Positions 47,901 to 56,256 of a stretch of DNA of 64,000 nt are shown here, piece after piece; the first letter of the stretch is position 1; the number at the start of each line of letters is the position of its first letter. Location of the stretch: assembly GCF_013177675.1 (NCBI RefSeq), contig NZ_CP042652.1, positions 992,001-1,056,000 on the forward strand, written 5' to 3'. The stretch comes from Arcobacter acticola (GTDB lineage: Bacteria; Campylobacterota; Campylobacteria; Campylobacterales; Arcobacteraceae). The position numbers were made by a program, and so were the translations under genes. The notes below the pieces were generated by a model, which was given only the letters and a program-made list of their open reading frames with translations, made no database searches and was not told the origin of the DNA.

Positions 47901-48190
47901 TTAAGTTGGACTTTTCAAATGCTAAACTTATATTAGATTTTATGAAGAAAATGAGTTTAGGTAATGATGAACCAAATATTGAATTATTTGATAATTTTAG
48001 AAGTGAAACAAAAAATGGTAATGATATGGAACATTATATAGATTGTTTAAATACTGCTATTGAAAGTATTGTAGGTAAAAAAGAAGAAAAAGGTTTATCT
48101 ACACTATTTAGTCGTGGTGGAACAAATATATCAACAAATAACACACCTAAACAAGAGTTTGAATTAATATCTTATATGATAGTTAAATAA
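44999..48190 (+). CDS. PLD-SNF2-type helicase, defence-operon large subunit
   Basis: 1063 residues. Residues ~1-175 form a phospholipase-D-like domain with a HxK...GTSNFS half-site (H113, K115). Residues ~225-520 carry helicase motifs: ADSVGLGKT (Walker A, ~256-264), DESHNF (II), MLSATPVNNR (III). Residues ~690-870 carry the second RecA lobe ending in DYLVNYDIHWNPVRIIQRFGR (motif VI). This SNF2-type translocase layout occurs in DNA-defence loci. It opens an operon with Mod and Res. PLD nuclease activity is not certain from one half-site, although dimerisation could complete it. Confidence 0.85.
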   Translation: MLIDNKKNNKVGEVLKEHISNNSKLSIISGYFTLQGYKHLQKELNKIDEIRLLISSNTFKNNLNLLTSTKEELKLKNKLQQEKIAKECYEWLKNKSQIRESKINNSIPFTLYHTKNQGENDFVIQGTSNFSSDGLGYTHSNTFSMNTGISDYETTKEFLNTFNELWNNPTLVSDIKEKVLNNLEEIFKDKSPNLLYFITLYNIFKDFIGELDEEEIIKTKTGFKDTIVWNKLYNFQKDGVLGSIDKLEKYNGCIIADSVGLGKTFEALAVIKYYELRNDRVLVLCPKKLRENWTLYTINDRRNILSEDRFNYDVLNHTDLTREKGYSGEINLSTLNWENYDLIVIDESHNFRNTSTNKKKNKSRYEKLLEDVLKKGVKTKVLMLSATPVNNRLNDLKNQLQFITEGNDNSFRDFGINSIEMTLRRAQNKFNKWLDLSDEKRNTKSLLDSLDFDYFKLLDLITIARSRKHIQKYYNTKDIGEFPTRLKPINIKSDIDTEDKFPPLSEINKTIRKMTLCAYSPLRYVLPHKQQEYEDKYDTITSKGRFRQVDRENSIIHLMRVNLLKRMESSINSFTLTVQKVLNKNLELLEHINTQREDILEEMSIVDIDIESDEFADKLIGNNVKVLISDIDIIKWKQDINNDIEKLEELLEYSIQVNTQRDKKLLTLKENIQHKIQNPLNENNKKVIIFTAFADTAQYLYDNISQWGKGLGVESCLITGSGINQSTLFPKERDLNTLLTHFSPISKDRGKIDPSQTKEIDILIATDCISEGQNLQDCDYLVNYDIHWNPVRIIQRFGRVDRLGSKNKYIQLVNFWANMELDEYINLESRVSGRMVLLDVSATGEENVIDTSNKEMNDLSYRSKQLKELQNQVVDLEDVNGGISITDLTLNDFRMDLSNYMKEHSSLLERTPSGIYSIVLNDNSEFIEQFGKGVIFCIKMLGEIDNTNNDKFSLEPYYLVFIDEKGDIKLDFSNAKLILDFMKKMSLGNDEPNIELFDNFRSETKNGNDMEHYIDCLNTAIESIVGKKEEKGLSTLFSRGGTNISTNNTPKQEFELISYMIVK

Positions 48191-48207
48191 TTAAAAAGGA
48201 ACACATT

Positions 48208-48798
48208 ATGATGATTAACTCATTAATAAACAACAAATATTTTAACAATACTGAAATAAAAGAAATTTGTAATTATTCAAAATCTGAAATAATAGAAATA
48301 TTTGAAAAAGAGTCAGATTATATAATTGCTATTGATGAAGGAGAAGTTGAATATGTTTATATCTATAATATAATTCATTCAGAAACTCTCTTGATAAAAT
48401 GGTTTTATAAAAATATATTAGAAGTAGATATACATAATATTGATTTAAACAAATTTAAGTTTAATAAAGTAATTGTTCAATCACCTCAATCTAAATTAAA
48501 TGGTGATAAAGATAGTAAAGATAATAAAATTGAGACTTCATATCTTTCGTACAATTTACCATTATGTAATTTAGAAATATTTTTAAATGAATCTAGTGAT
48601 GAAACAAAACAATTATTTAATTTTGAAACATTATATATACATTCAGAAGGTATCAGTAAAAAGGAACCCGAAACAATAGATTTTAATGATGAAAAGTTTT
48701 TTGAGATTTATTCAAATTCAGAATTGTCAATAAAAAAATCATTTGGAGAAGATCTTTTTAATTTTATTCAATTTCATTATAAAAAACAAATAATATAA
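48208..48798 (+). CDS. Unknown protein of the defence-like operon
   Basis: 196 residues, acidic, with no motif I recognise and no membrane helix. It lies 17 bases after the helicase gene and before the DUF4391-like gene, with AAAAAGGA as ribosome-binding site. Its place suggests a structural or regulatory subunit. The pair of ATG codons at 48208 and 48211 leaves the exact start open. Confidence 0.65.
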   Translation: MMINSLINNKYFNNTEIKEICNYSKSEIIEIFEKESDYIIAIDEGEVEYVYIYNIIHSETLLIKWFYKNILEVDIHNIDLNKFKFNKVIVQSPQSKLNGDKDSKDNKIETSYLSYNLPLCNLEIFLNESSDETKQLFNFETLYIHSEGISKKEPETIDFNDEKFFEIYSNSELSIKKSFGEDLFNFIQFHYKKQII

Positions 48799-48799
48799 A

Positions 48800-49540
48800 G
48801 TGAAAATAATGGAAGATTTTTTTAATTCTTTATCAATCCCTGAAAGTTGTTTTGTAGGGAAAAAACTTGACAAAAAAGAGTTCAATGATAATTTTTCTTT
48901 GAATGTAAATGAGAGAAAAGTTTTATCTCAATATATAAATAGGATAGAATTATCTAATCTTTTAAATAGTAATACTATTAATATTAATCCATATATTGAT
49001 GAGGTTAAGGATTATAGTGAAATTGCTATTATTCAAGTAAAAATATCTAATAAAGATAAACTAAAATCTATAAATGAGATTATTCAACAAATACCATATC
49101 CATTAATTGTTTTTTATACTTATGAAGAAGAGTTATGTTTATGTTTATCTCCCAAAAGAATTAATAAATCAGATAGTTCAAAATTAGTAGTTGAGGAAGT
49201 ACATTTTTCTAAATGGTTAGATTTTAATAGTCTTAATGAAATTGATAAAAGATTTTTAGAAAATTTGAATATCAATAATCACCCATTTACGGATTCTTTA
49301 TCTTTTTACGATAGTTATTTAGATAAACTTATTGCTTTTAATGCCTCTAAATATAGTGGAACATTAGAGGTTTCTACTAATACAAAACAATTATTAGAAG
49401 AGATTCAACTTTTAGAAACTCAAATTACAGAACAAAAAAATAAGATAAAAAAAGAACCAAATTTTAATGATAAAGTACCATTACAAATTGAATTAAAAAA
49501 TATGAATGATAAATTGAAAGGATTGAAGGAAAAACTATGA
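48800..49540 (+). CDS. DUF4391-like protein
   Basis: 246 residues from GTG 48800, or 243 from the ATG at 48809. Pattern of DUF4391: an N-terminal LS..IPESC.VGKKL.KK.F segment, a central PYPLIVFYTYEEELCLCLSPKRIN strand-rich core, then EVHFSKWLDF, and a C-terminal coiled coil (LLEEIQLLETQITEQKNKIKK). Such proteins sit beside type III mod/res and helicase genes; activity is unknown. It overlaps the Mod gene by 4 bp. Confidence 0.75.
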   Translation: MKIMEDFFNSLSIPESCFVGKKLDKKEFNDNFSLNVNERKVLSQYINRIELSNLLNSNTININPYIDEVKDYSEIAIIQVKISNKDKLKSINEIIQQIPYPLIVFYTYEEELCLCLSPKRINKSDSSKLVVEEVHFSKWLDFNSLNEIDKRFLENLNINNHPFTDSLSFYDSYLDKLIAFNASKYSGTLEVSTNTKQLLEEIQLLETQITEQKNKIKKEPNFNDKVPLQIELKNMNDKLKGLKEKL

Positions 49541-51537
49541 CAAAATTAGACGGAAAAAGTATGGATATAGTTAGTGATAATATAGAGAAATTAAAAGAGA
49601 TATTTCCTGAAGTATTTAGTGAAGGAAAACTTCAATTTGAAAAACTTGAAGAAGAATTAGGTAAATTTTCAGACAAGGAAAATGAAAGATATAACTTCAC
49701 ATGGAATGGTAAAAGTGAATCAAAAAAAATTGCTTTAACACCTTCAACTGGAACTCTTCGTCCTTGTGAAGAAGAGAGTAAGAACTTTGATACTACTCAA
49801 AATTTATATATTGAAGGTGATAACCTTGAAGTATTAAAACTTCTTCAAAAGTCATATCATAAAAAAATAAAAATGATTTATATTGATCCACCATACAATA
49901 CTGGTAAAGATTTTGTATATAAAGATAACTTTAAAGATAATATTCAAAACTATTTGGAACAAACTGGACAAGTTGATAGTGAAGGAAATAAATTGTCAAC
50001 TAATAGTGAAACAAGTGGTAGATATCATAGTGATTGGTTGAATATGATATATCCAAGATTAAAATTAGCGAGAAATCTACTTAAAGACGATGGAGTAATA
50101 TTTATTTCTATTGATGATAATGAAGTAACAAATTTAAGAAAAGTTTGTGATGAAATTTTTGGTGAAGATAATTTTATCTCGTTACTTTCAGTTGAGAACA
50201 ATCCAAAAGGAAGAAAAAATTCAAAGTTTATTTCTGTAAGTAATGAATTTTGTTTAGTTTATTCGAAAAATAAAGAATATAGTTGCTTTATTGAAAATAT
50301 TCCCAAAAATATCAAAGATATGAAAGAAGATGAGGACGGAAACTTTGTTCATAATAGTGGGAAAAGGGTTTTAGTTGGAAAAAATGATTTTAATAAAGTA
50401 GTTCAAAACTTTAATTCAGAAAAACATTACACTGTTTATTATAGTAAGACTTCAAGTGAAATAATATTTAAAAAAGAACAAAATATTGATATTGTTGATG
50501 ATGGTTTAATAAAAAATGGATATATTAGGTATATATCTTTTAATGAAAATATGAATTTTGTTGAAAACACTTATACTCAATCTAAAATTAAATTATTGTT
50601 TGAAGACAATGCTTTAGAATTTAAAGATGATAAAATTTTTGAAAAAAATTTCAATAGTACAATTAGAATGAAAAGTTTAATTGTGAATAGAACATATGAC
50701 GCATTGGTAAACAAAAAGAAAATTATTGACTACAAAATAGATGTAAAGACAACATCTGCTGGAACATATTTAAAAGATTTATTTCAGACAAAAGAATCAT
50801 TGTTTACGGCACCTAAAAGTATCGGATTAATAGAACTATTCTTGACATTATTTGAAGAAAATGATTGTATAGTTCTTGACTTTTTTTCAGGTTCTGCGAC
50901 TACTGCCCATTCAGTTATGAAACTAAATTCAGAAGATAATGGAAATAGAAAATTCATTTGTGTTCAATTACCCGAAGAGACGGATGAAAAAAGTGAAGCA
51001 TATAAAAATGGATATAAAAACATTTGTGAAATTGGAAAAGAGAGAATCAGAAGAGCAGGTGAAAAAATTCTTGAAGAAAATAGTGATAAAGATTTATCAG
51101 AATTAGATATTGGATTTAAAGTATTAAAACTTGATTCTTCAAATATTAAAAAATGGGATAGTGATTTTGATAATGTTGAAAAAACACTTGAAGATATGGT
51201 AGATAATATTAAATCAGATAGAACAGAAGAAGATTTAGTATATGAAATACTTTTAAAATATGGACTTGATTTAACTCTTCCAATAGAAACTTTAAAAATA
51301 AATGATAAAACTATTTATAGTATTGGTTATGGTTCATTAGTTTGTTGTTTAGATAAAAATATTGATACAGATACAGTTGAAAAAATATCTGAATTAAAAA
51401 CTAAATTTGAAGAAGATTATGGATTAGAAACAATTAGAGTTGTATTTAAAGATAGTAGTTTTAAAGATAGTATTGTTAAAACTAACTCTTTACAAATTCT
51501 AAAACAAAATGGTATTGAAGAAGTAGTGAGTATTTAA
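49537..51537 (+). CDS. Type III modification methyltransferase (Mod)
   Basis: 666 residues, beta-class N6-adenine methyltransferase: MIYIDPPYNTGKDF (motif IV, DPPY at 117-120) comes before LDFFSGSATTAHSVM (motif I, ~residue 450), with the target-recognition region between. The start overlaps the upstream gene by 4 bp and Res begins 2 bp after the stop. In type III systems Mod reads the site and methylates one strand; Res cuts after meeting two head-to-head sites. No tandem repeat for phase variation was seen in the gene. Confidence 0.93.
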   Translation: MTKLDGKSMDIVSDNIEKLKEIFPEVFSEGKLQFEKLEEELGKFSDKENERYNFTWNGKSESKKIALTPSTGTLRPCEEESKNFDTTQNLYIEGDNLEVLKLLQKSYHKKIKMIYIDPPYNTGKDFVYKDNFKDNIQNYLEQTGQVDSEGNKLSTNSETSGRYHSDWLNMIYPRLKLARNLLKDDGVIFISIDDNEVTNLRKVCDEIFGEDNFISLLSVENNPKGRKNSKFISVSNEFCLVYSKNKEYSCFIENIPKNIKDMKEDEDGNFVHNSGKRVLVGKNDFNKVVQNFNSEKHYTVYYSKTSSEIIFKKEQNIDIVDDGLIKNGYIRYISFNENMNFVENTYTQSKIKLLFEDNALEFKDDKIFEKNFNSTIRMKSLIVNRTYDALVNKKKIIDYKIDVKTTSAGTYLKDLFQTKESLFTAPKSIGLIELFLTLFEENDCIVLDFFSGSATTAHSVMKLNSEDNGNRKFICVQLPEETDEKSEAYKNGYKNICEIGKERIRRAGEKILEENSDKDLSELDIGFKVLKLDSSNIKKWDSDFDNVEKTLEDMVDNIKSDRTEEDLVYEILLKYGLDLTLPIETLKINDKTIYSIGYGSLVCCLDKNIDTDTVEKISELKTKFEEDYGLETIRVVFKDSSFKDSIVKTNSLQILKQNGIEEVVSI

Positions 51538-51539
51538 TT

Positions 51540-54500
51540 ATGAAAATACAATTTGAAAGTCAATTACAATACCAAAATGATGCCATTAACTCAATGGTTG
51601 ATATATTTGAAGGACAAGAGATTTGTCAAAGTAACTTTACAGTATCAAGTTTAAATGATAACCTTTTTACTATGACAAATGATTTAGGTATAGGAAATAG
51701 ATTAGAGTTATTAGAAGACGATATTCTATTAAATATTCAGAATATACAGTTAAGAAATGGATTACCTCAAACAAAATCAGTTAAAGATTTAAAAACAATG
51801 GATTTTTCAGTAGAAATGGAAACTGGTACTGGTAAAACTTATGTATATTTAAAAACTATGTTTGAAATGAATAGAAAATATGGATTTACAAAGTTTATTA
51901 TTGTAGTTCCTTCAATTGCTATCAAAGAAGGTACTAATAAAACATTAGAGATTACAGAAGAACATTTTAAATCAATATTTGACAATGTAAAATATGATTA
52001 CTTTGTATATGATAGTTCTAACTTAGAACAAGTAAGAGATTTTGCTACAAGTAGTGATATTAGAATTATGATTATAAACATTGACGCATTTAGAAAGAGT
52101 TTTACAGATATTACAAAAGAAAATACTGCTAATTTAATTCATAGAACTAATGATAGATTAAATGGAATGAAACCTATTGATTTTATCTCTTCTACTAATC
52201 CTATTGTTATTATAGATGAACCTCAAAGTGTAGATAGTACTCCAAAATCAAAAGAAGCGATTAAAACACTTAACCCTCTATGTAAATTAAGATATAGTGC
52301 TACTCATATTGATAAACATAATTTATTGTATAAATTAGATAGTATTGACGCATACGAACAAAAATTAGTTAAACAAATTGAAGTTGCTAATGTTAGAACT
52401 ACTGATAATCAAAATCAAGCATATATCAAAGTAATGAAATTTAATAAAAAACCTATTAGTGTTGTATTAGAACTTGATGTAAATGATAAGGGTAAAATCA
52501 AAAGAACTACTAAAACTATTAAAGATGGTTCAATTCTTTATGATATTACTAAAAGAGATGTATATGAAGACTACAATGTAAATGATATTTATGTTGAAGA
52601 AGGGAATGAATATGTACAGTTCTCTAATGGAACAATATTAAGATTAAGTGAATCAATTGGTGATGTTGATGAAGATACTATTAAAAGATTACAAATAAGA
52701 AAAACTATTGAGGAACATTTAGATAAAGAAATGAAACTAAATCCAAGAGGGATAAAAGTTTTATCTTTATTCTTTATTGATAAAGTTTCAAATTATAGAG
52801 AATATGACGAAGAGGGTAATCCTATTAAAGGTAAATTCTCTATATGGTTTGAAGAGGAATATCAAAGAGTTATTAAATATCCTAAATATAAAAACCTATT
52901 TGAAGAACACCAAGATATAAATGTTGATGTTGAAAAAATTCATGACGGATATTTTTCACAAGATAAAAAAGGGAATTTTAAAGATAGTAGTGAAAATCCA
53001 AAGGGTGAATTAAAAGGTAATAAGGATGACGAAGACACTTTTAATAGAATTATGAAGAACAAAGAAAAACTTCTATCATTTGAAGATAATTTGAGATTTA
53101 TATTCTCTCATAGTGCTTTAAAAGAGGGATGGGATAATCCCAATGTATTCCAAATTTGTACTTTAAAAGAGGGTACAAAATCTGAAATTAGAAGAAGACA
53201 AGAGATTGGTAGAGGTTTAAGAATTTGTGTTAATCAAGATGGGGAAAGAGTTTATGGATTTGATGTAAATACTCTTACAGTTATGGCAAATGAAACTTAT
53301 GAACAATTCGCAGAAGGATTACAAAAAGAGATTGAAAAAGAAGAAGGTATTAAATTTGGAGTTATCCAAGAACATATATTTTCTAATATCACTTACAAAA
53401 ATGAAAAAGGTGAGATTGTTTATTTAGGTGCTGATTCAAGTGAGAAATTAACTGAATATTTAAAAGAGAAAGAATATATAGATTCAAGAGGAAAAGTACA
53501 AGATTCTTTAAGAATGGACTTAAATAATAATACTTTTGAAGTACCCGAAGAATATATTGAATTGAAACCTCAAATTGTTAATGTAATTAAATCAATCGCT
53601 GGAAAACTTAATGTTAAAAACGCAGATGATAAAAAAGTTGTTAGAGTTAATAAACAAGTTTTATTAGGTGAAGATTTTAAAAACTTATGGAATAAAATTA
53701 AATTCAAAACTACTTACAGAGTTGATTTTAATGAAGAAGATTTAATTAAAGAATGTGTAAAACATATTCAAAATGAAGTATCAGTAACTAAGATTAAATA
53801 CTTATATTCAAAAGCAAAAAATAAAATCACAAAAGTAGGTGTTGAAGTTGATGACGATACACTTATTAAAGACAAATATGTAGATAGTGAAATTATTGAT
53901 TATAAACTACCTGATATTATCACTTATATTCAAAATGAAACTAACTTAACAAGAAAAGTAATTGTAGATATTTTAGTTAAGAGTGAAAAGTTAAATGACT
54001 TTAAAAACAATCCTCAAAAGTTTATAGAAAAGGTGGTTGAGATTATCAAAAAAACTATGAATATGTTTATAGTTGATGGTATTAAATATCAAAGATTAGG
54101 TGATGAATATTATTACGCACAAGAATCATTTGAAAATGAAGAATTAATTGGATATTTAAATAAAAATATGTATGAGAATTTAAAACATTCTGATATACAA
54201 AATGAATATAAAACACCATTTGAATATACTGTATATGATTCAGATATAGAATTAAAATTCGCCCAAGATTTTGATAGAAACCCTGATGTTAAATTATTTA
54301 CTAAATTACCTAATTGGTTTAAAATCAATACACCATTAGGAACTTATAATCCTGATTGGGCTGTTTTAATAGAAAAAGATAATAGTGAGAAATTATATTT
54401 TGTAGTTGAGAGTAAAGGTGCTGATTTAGGACTTGATTTAAGAAATAGTGAGAGTGCGAAAATTGAATGTGGAAAAAGACATTTTAAAGCACTTGATACG

Positions 54501-54554
54501 GATGTAGAATTAAAACAAGCAAGTAGTTTAGGGAATTTAATGGAGAAGATTTAG
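51540..54554 (+). CDS. Type III restriction enzyme subunit (Res)
   Basis: 1004 residues. Helicase lobe 1 carries METGTGKTYVYLKTM (Walker A, ~93-100) and IVIIDEPQSVD (DExx box); lobe 2 carries IFSHSALKEGWDNPNVFQICTL and RRRQEIGRGLRI. The C-terminal PD-(D/E)xK nuclease is visible as YNPDWAVLI then LYFVVESKG (~residues 935-960). Full length with intact motifs, so active restriction is expected. Last gene of the operon. Confidence 0.93.
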   Translation: MKIQFESQLQYQNDAINSMVDIFEGQEICQSNFTVSSLNDNLFTMTNDLGIGNRLELLEDDILLNIQNIQLRNGLPQTKSVKDLKTMDFSVEMETGTGKTYVYLKTMFEMNRKYGFTKFIIVVPSIAIKEGTNKTLEITEEHFKSIFDNVKYDYFVYDSSNLEQVRDFATSSDIRIMIINIDAFRKSFTDITKENTANLIHRTNDRLNGMKPIDFISSTNPIVIIDEPQSVDSTPKSKEAIKTLNPLCKLRYSATHIDKHNLLYKLDSIDAYEQKLVKQIEVANVRTTDNQNQAYIKVMKFNKKPISVVLELDVNDKGKIKRTTKTIKDGSILYDITKRDVYEDYNVNDIYVEEGNEYVQFSNGTILRLSESIGDVDEDTIKRLQIRKTIEEHLDKEMKLNPRGIKVLSLFFIDKVSNYREYDEEGNPIKGKFSIWFEEEYQRVIKYPKYKNLFEEHQDINVDVEKIHDGYFSQDKKGNFKDSSENPKGELKGNKDDEDTFNRIMKNKEKLLSFEDNLRFIFSHSALKEGWDNPNVFQICTLKEGTKSEIRRRQEIGRGLRICVNQDGERVYGFDVNTLTVMANETYEQFAEGLQKEIEKEEGIKFGVIQEHIFSNITYKNEKGEIVYLGADSSEKLTEYLKEKEYIDSRGKVQDSLRMDLNNNTFEVPEEYIELKPQIVNVIKSIAGKLNVKNADDKKVVRVNKQVLLGEDFKNLWNKIKFKTTYRVDFNEEDLIKECVKHIQNEVSVTKIKYLYSKAKNKITKVGVEVDDDTLIKDKYVDSEIIDYKLPDIITYIQNETNLTRKVIVDILVKSEKLNDFKNNPQKFIEKVVEIIKKTMNMFIVDGIKYQRLGDEYYYAQESFENEELIGYLNKNMYENLKHSDIQNEYKTPFEYTVYDSDIELKFAQDFDRNPDVKLFTKLPNWFKINTPLGTYNPDWAVLIEKDNSEKLYFVVESKGADLGLDLRNSESAKIECGKRHFKALDTDVELKQASSLGNLMEKI

Positions 54555-54563
54555 TTCTTCTCC
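54542..54563 (+). terminator. Hairpin at the end of res
   Basis: GGAGAAG pairs with CTTCTCC across an 8-base loop, overlapping the res stop. The following run is only weakly T-rich. It may end the operon before the convergent integrase gene. Confidence 0.4.
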
Positions 54564-54591
54564 CTCTTATCATTTAAAATTAGTGAGATTA

Positions 54592-56124
54592 TTAGATTTT
54601 TTCTAGCAGTTTATTTTTTAACTCATTTTCATTTAACGTCTCTAATACAAGTTTTACCATTTCATCATCTTCTTGACCTGATATAGCAAGAATGGATTTA
54701 ATTAACTTTTGTTTTAAATCACTAATATTATCTTCTATTTTTATGCCATTATCAGTTATTTTTACTTCATTATTCTGTTTAAAACCTTTAAACAATTCAT
54801 TTTGCCAAATTGATAAATCTTTTTTGTAGTCTTGATATGATAAGTTTAGGTATAACTCTGTTGTATCAACTTTATTATGGTCTAATAATTTCTTAATTTT
54901 ATAAATATCAAAATCTGCTATTGCTAGATTTGTAGCAATACTACGACGAATAGTGTGGAAATTAACGCAAGAGTCCTTTCCATCTAATGTTCTTTTATTT
55001 ACATTTTGATTAAATAATTCATCCATAATTTTGTATATGATTTTTGGTATGGCTGCTAATGGTGTATATATATCTTTTTGTCTTTTATAATATCTAACTA
55101 AATATTCGTCATCTTCATAATATTTTAATTTTTTTTCAAACCATTTGGCTGCATCATCTGATAGTGGGATTTTATACTTGTGATTATTTCTCTTATGATT
55201 TACTAATTCTATTGTTTTGGATTTTAAATCAATATCCTTTTTTCTTATTGTTAGAACAGTGCTACTTCTACCTGCTGTAATAACTGCTAAATAAACTGCT
55301 GTATAAATATTGTAATTAGGTGGGATTTTTATCTTTACTTCTTGATTATATCTCCAAATCTTTTTATATTGAACCTTATTATACTTTTTACACTCTTTTA
55401 ATAATAACTCAATTTCTTCAGGGCTTAATATACGTGTTCTTTGTCTTTGTTGCCTTGGAATTCTAACCTTTTCAAACACATTGTCTATTGTTATATATTC
55501 ATCTCTTCTAAATGAATTTATCATATTTTTTAAAGTTTGAATAATATTGTATTTTGTTGTATAACTTAATTCTTGATTTAATTCATTTTCAAAATAAGTA
55601 GTAATATCTTTTCTTTTTAACTCTTCATATTTTTTTATACCAATGGTTGAATTTCTGACATTTTTATCAAATATTAGATTCATTTTTTTTACTGAATATA
55701 ACTTTTTTTGTATGATTTTATCATTACTAAATTGTTCTTCTGAAATACCAGCATAGGTTTCTTTTAATTGTCTATACTTTTTTGTATATCTTTTTTTATG
55801 CCAAACATCAAATAACTCATTAATTTTAAAATCATTCATTACAATACCTTCTTCAAGGTTTTCATTGTAATTACTTAAATTTTGAAAGTCTAATGAATTA
55901 AAAGTATTATCTTTCAATACAGTTTTTATTTTGCTGTCTTTTAAAATATTATCTTTGATTGATATAGCATTTTGTAGATTTTTATTATTATGCTCATTGC
56001 ACTTTAATATTTTTTTTCTTTTTGAATGTTTTGCTGATGGTTCTCTATATGTAAAGTAATAAGTAATTCCATTTTTGTTTTCAACATAAGAAAAACCTTT
56101 TACTTCTGTTTTTATAAGTTTCAT
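54592..56124 (-). CDS. Tyrosine recombinase / integrase of the island
   Basis: 510 residues, longer than usual (about 400). The catalytic domain (~220-470) has the first Arg in TAGRSSTVLTIRKKD, the His-x-x-Arg box in FHTIRRSIATNLA, His in LLDHNKVDTTELYLNL, and a Tyr in the same segment as nucleophile candidate. N-terminal SAM-like and AP2-like parts bind core and arm DNA. AGGAG precedes the ATG at 56124. It should move the island between the xth att sites. The 22-bp repeats upstream of it may also control its own expression. Confidence 0.88.
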   Translation of the reverse strand: MKLIKTEVKGFSYVENKNGITYYFTYREPSAKHSKRKKILKCNEHNNKNLQNAISIKDNILKDSKIKTVLKDNTFNSLDFQNLSNYNENLEEGIVMNDFKINELFDVWHKKRYTKKYRQLKETYAGISEEQFSNDKIIQKKLYSVKKMNLIFDKNVRNSTIGIKKYEELKRKDITTYFENELNQELSYTTKYNIIQTLKNMINSFRRDEYITIDNVFEKVRIPRQQRQRTRILSPEEIELLLKECKKYNKVQYKKIWRYNQEVKIKIPPNYNIYTAVYLAVITAGRSSTVLTIRKKDIDLKSKTIELVNHKRNNHKYKIPLSDDAAKWFEKKLKYYEDDEYLVRYYKRQKDIYTPLAAIPKIIYKIMDELFNQNVNKRTLDGKDSCVNFHTIRRSIATNLAIADFDIYKIKKLLDHNKVDTTELYLNLSYQDYKKDLSIWQNELFKGFKQNNEVKITDNGIKIEDNISDLKQKLIKSILAISGQEDDEMVKLVLETLNENELKNKLLEKI

Positions 56125-56147
56125 AAGTATAACTCCTAATAAGAAAT

Positions 56148-56213
56148 TATACTTTTTTATTGATAAAAATATACTACAAGTATTTTTAAAATATACTACA
56201 TTTTAATTTTTTT
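56148..56213 (+). repeat. Right-end array: three repeats phased at 22 bp
   Basis: TATACTTTT at 56148, TATACTACA at 56170 and TATACTACA at 56192, each 22 bp apart, as in the left array and in the same direction. They lie in the 132-bp spacer between the integrase gene and xth. Confidence 0.7.
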
Positions 56214-56256
56214 ACTTTTTTACTGTAATTTAATTTTATTCATTTAATCTTATAAA

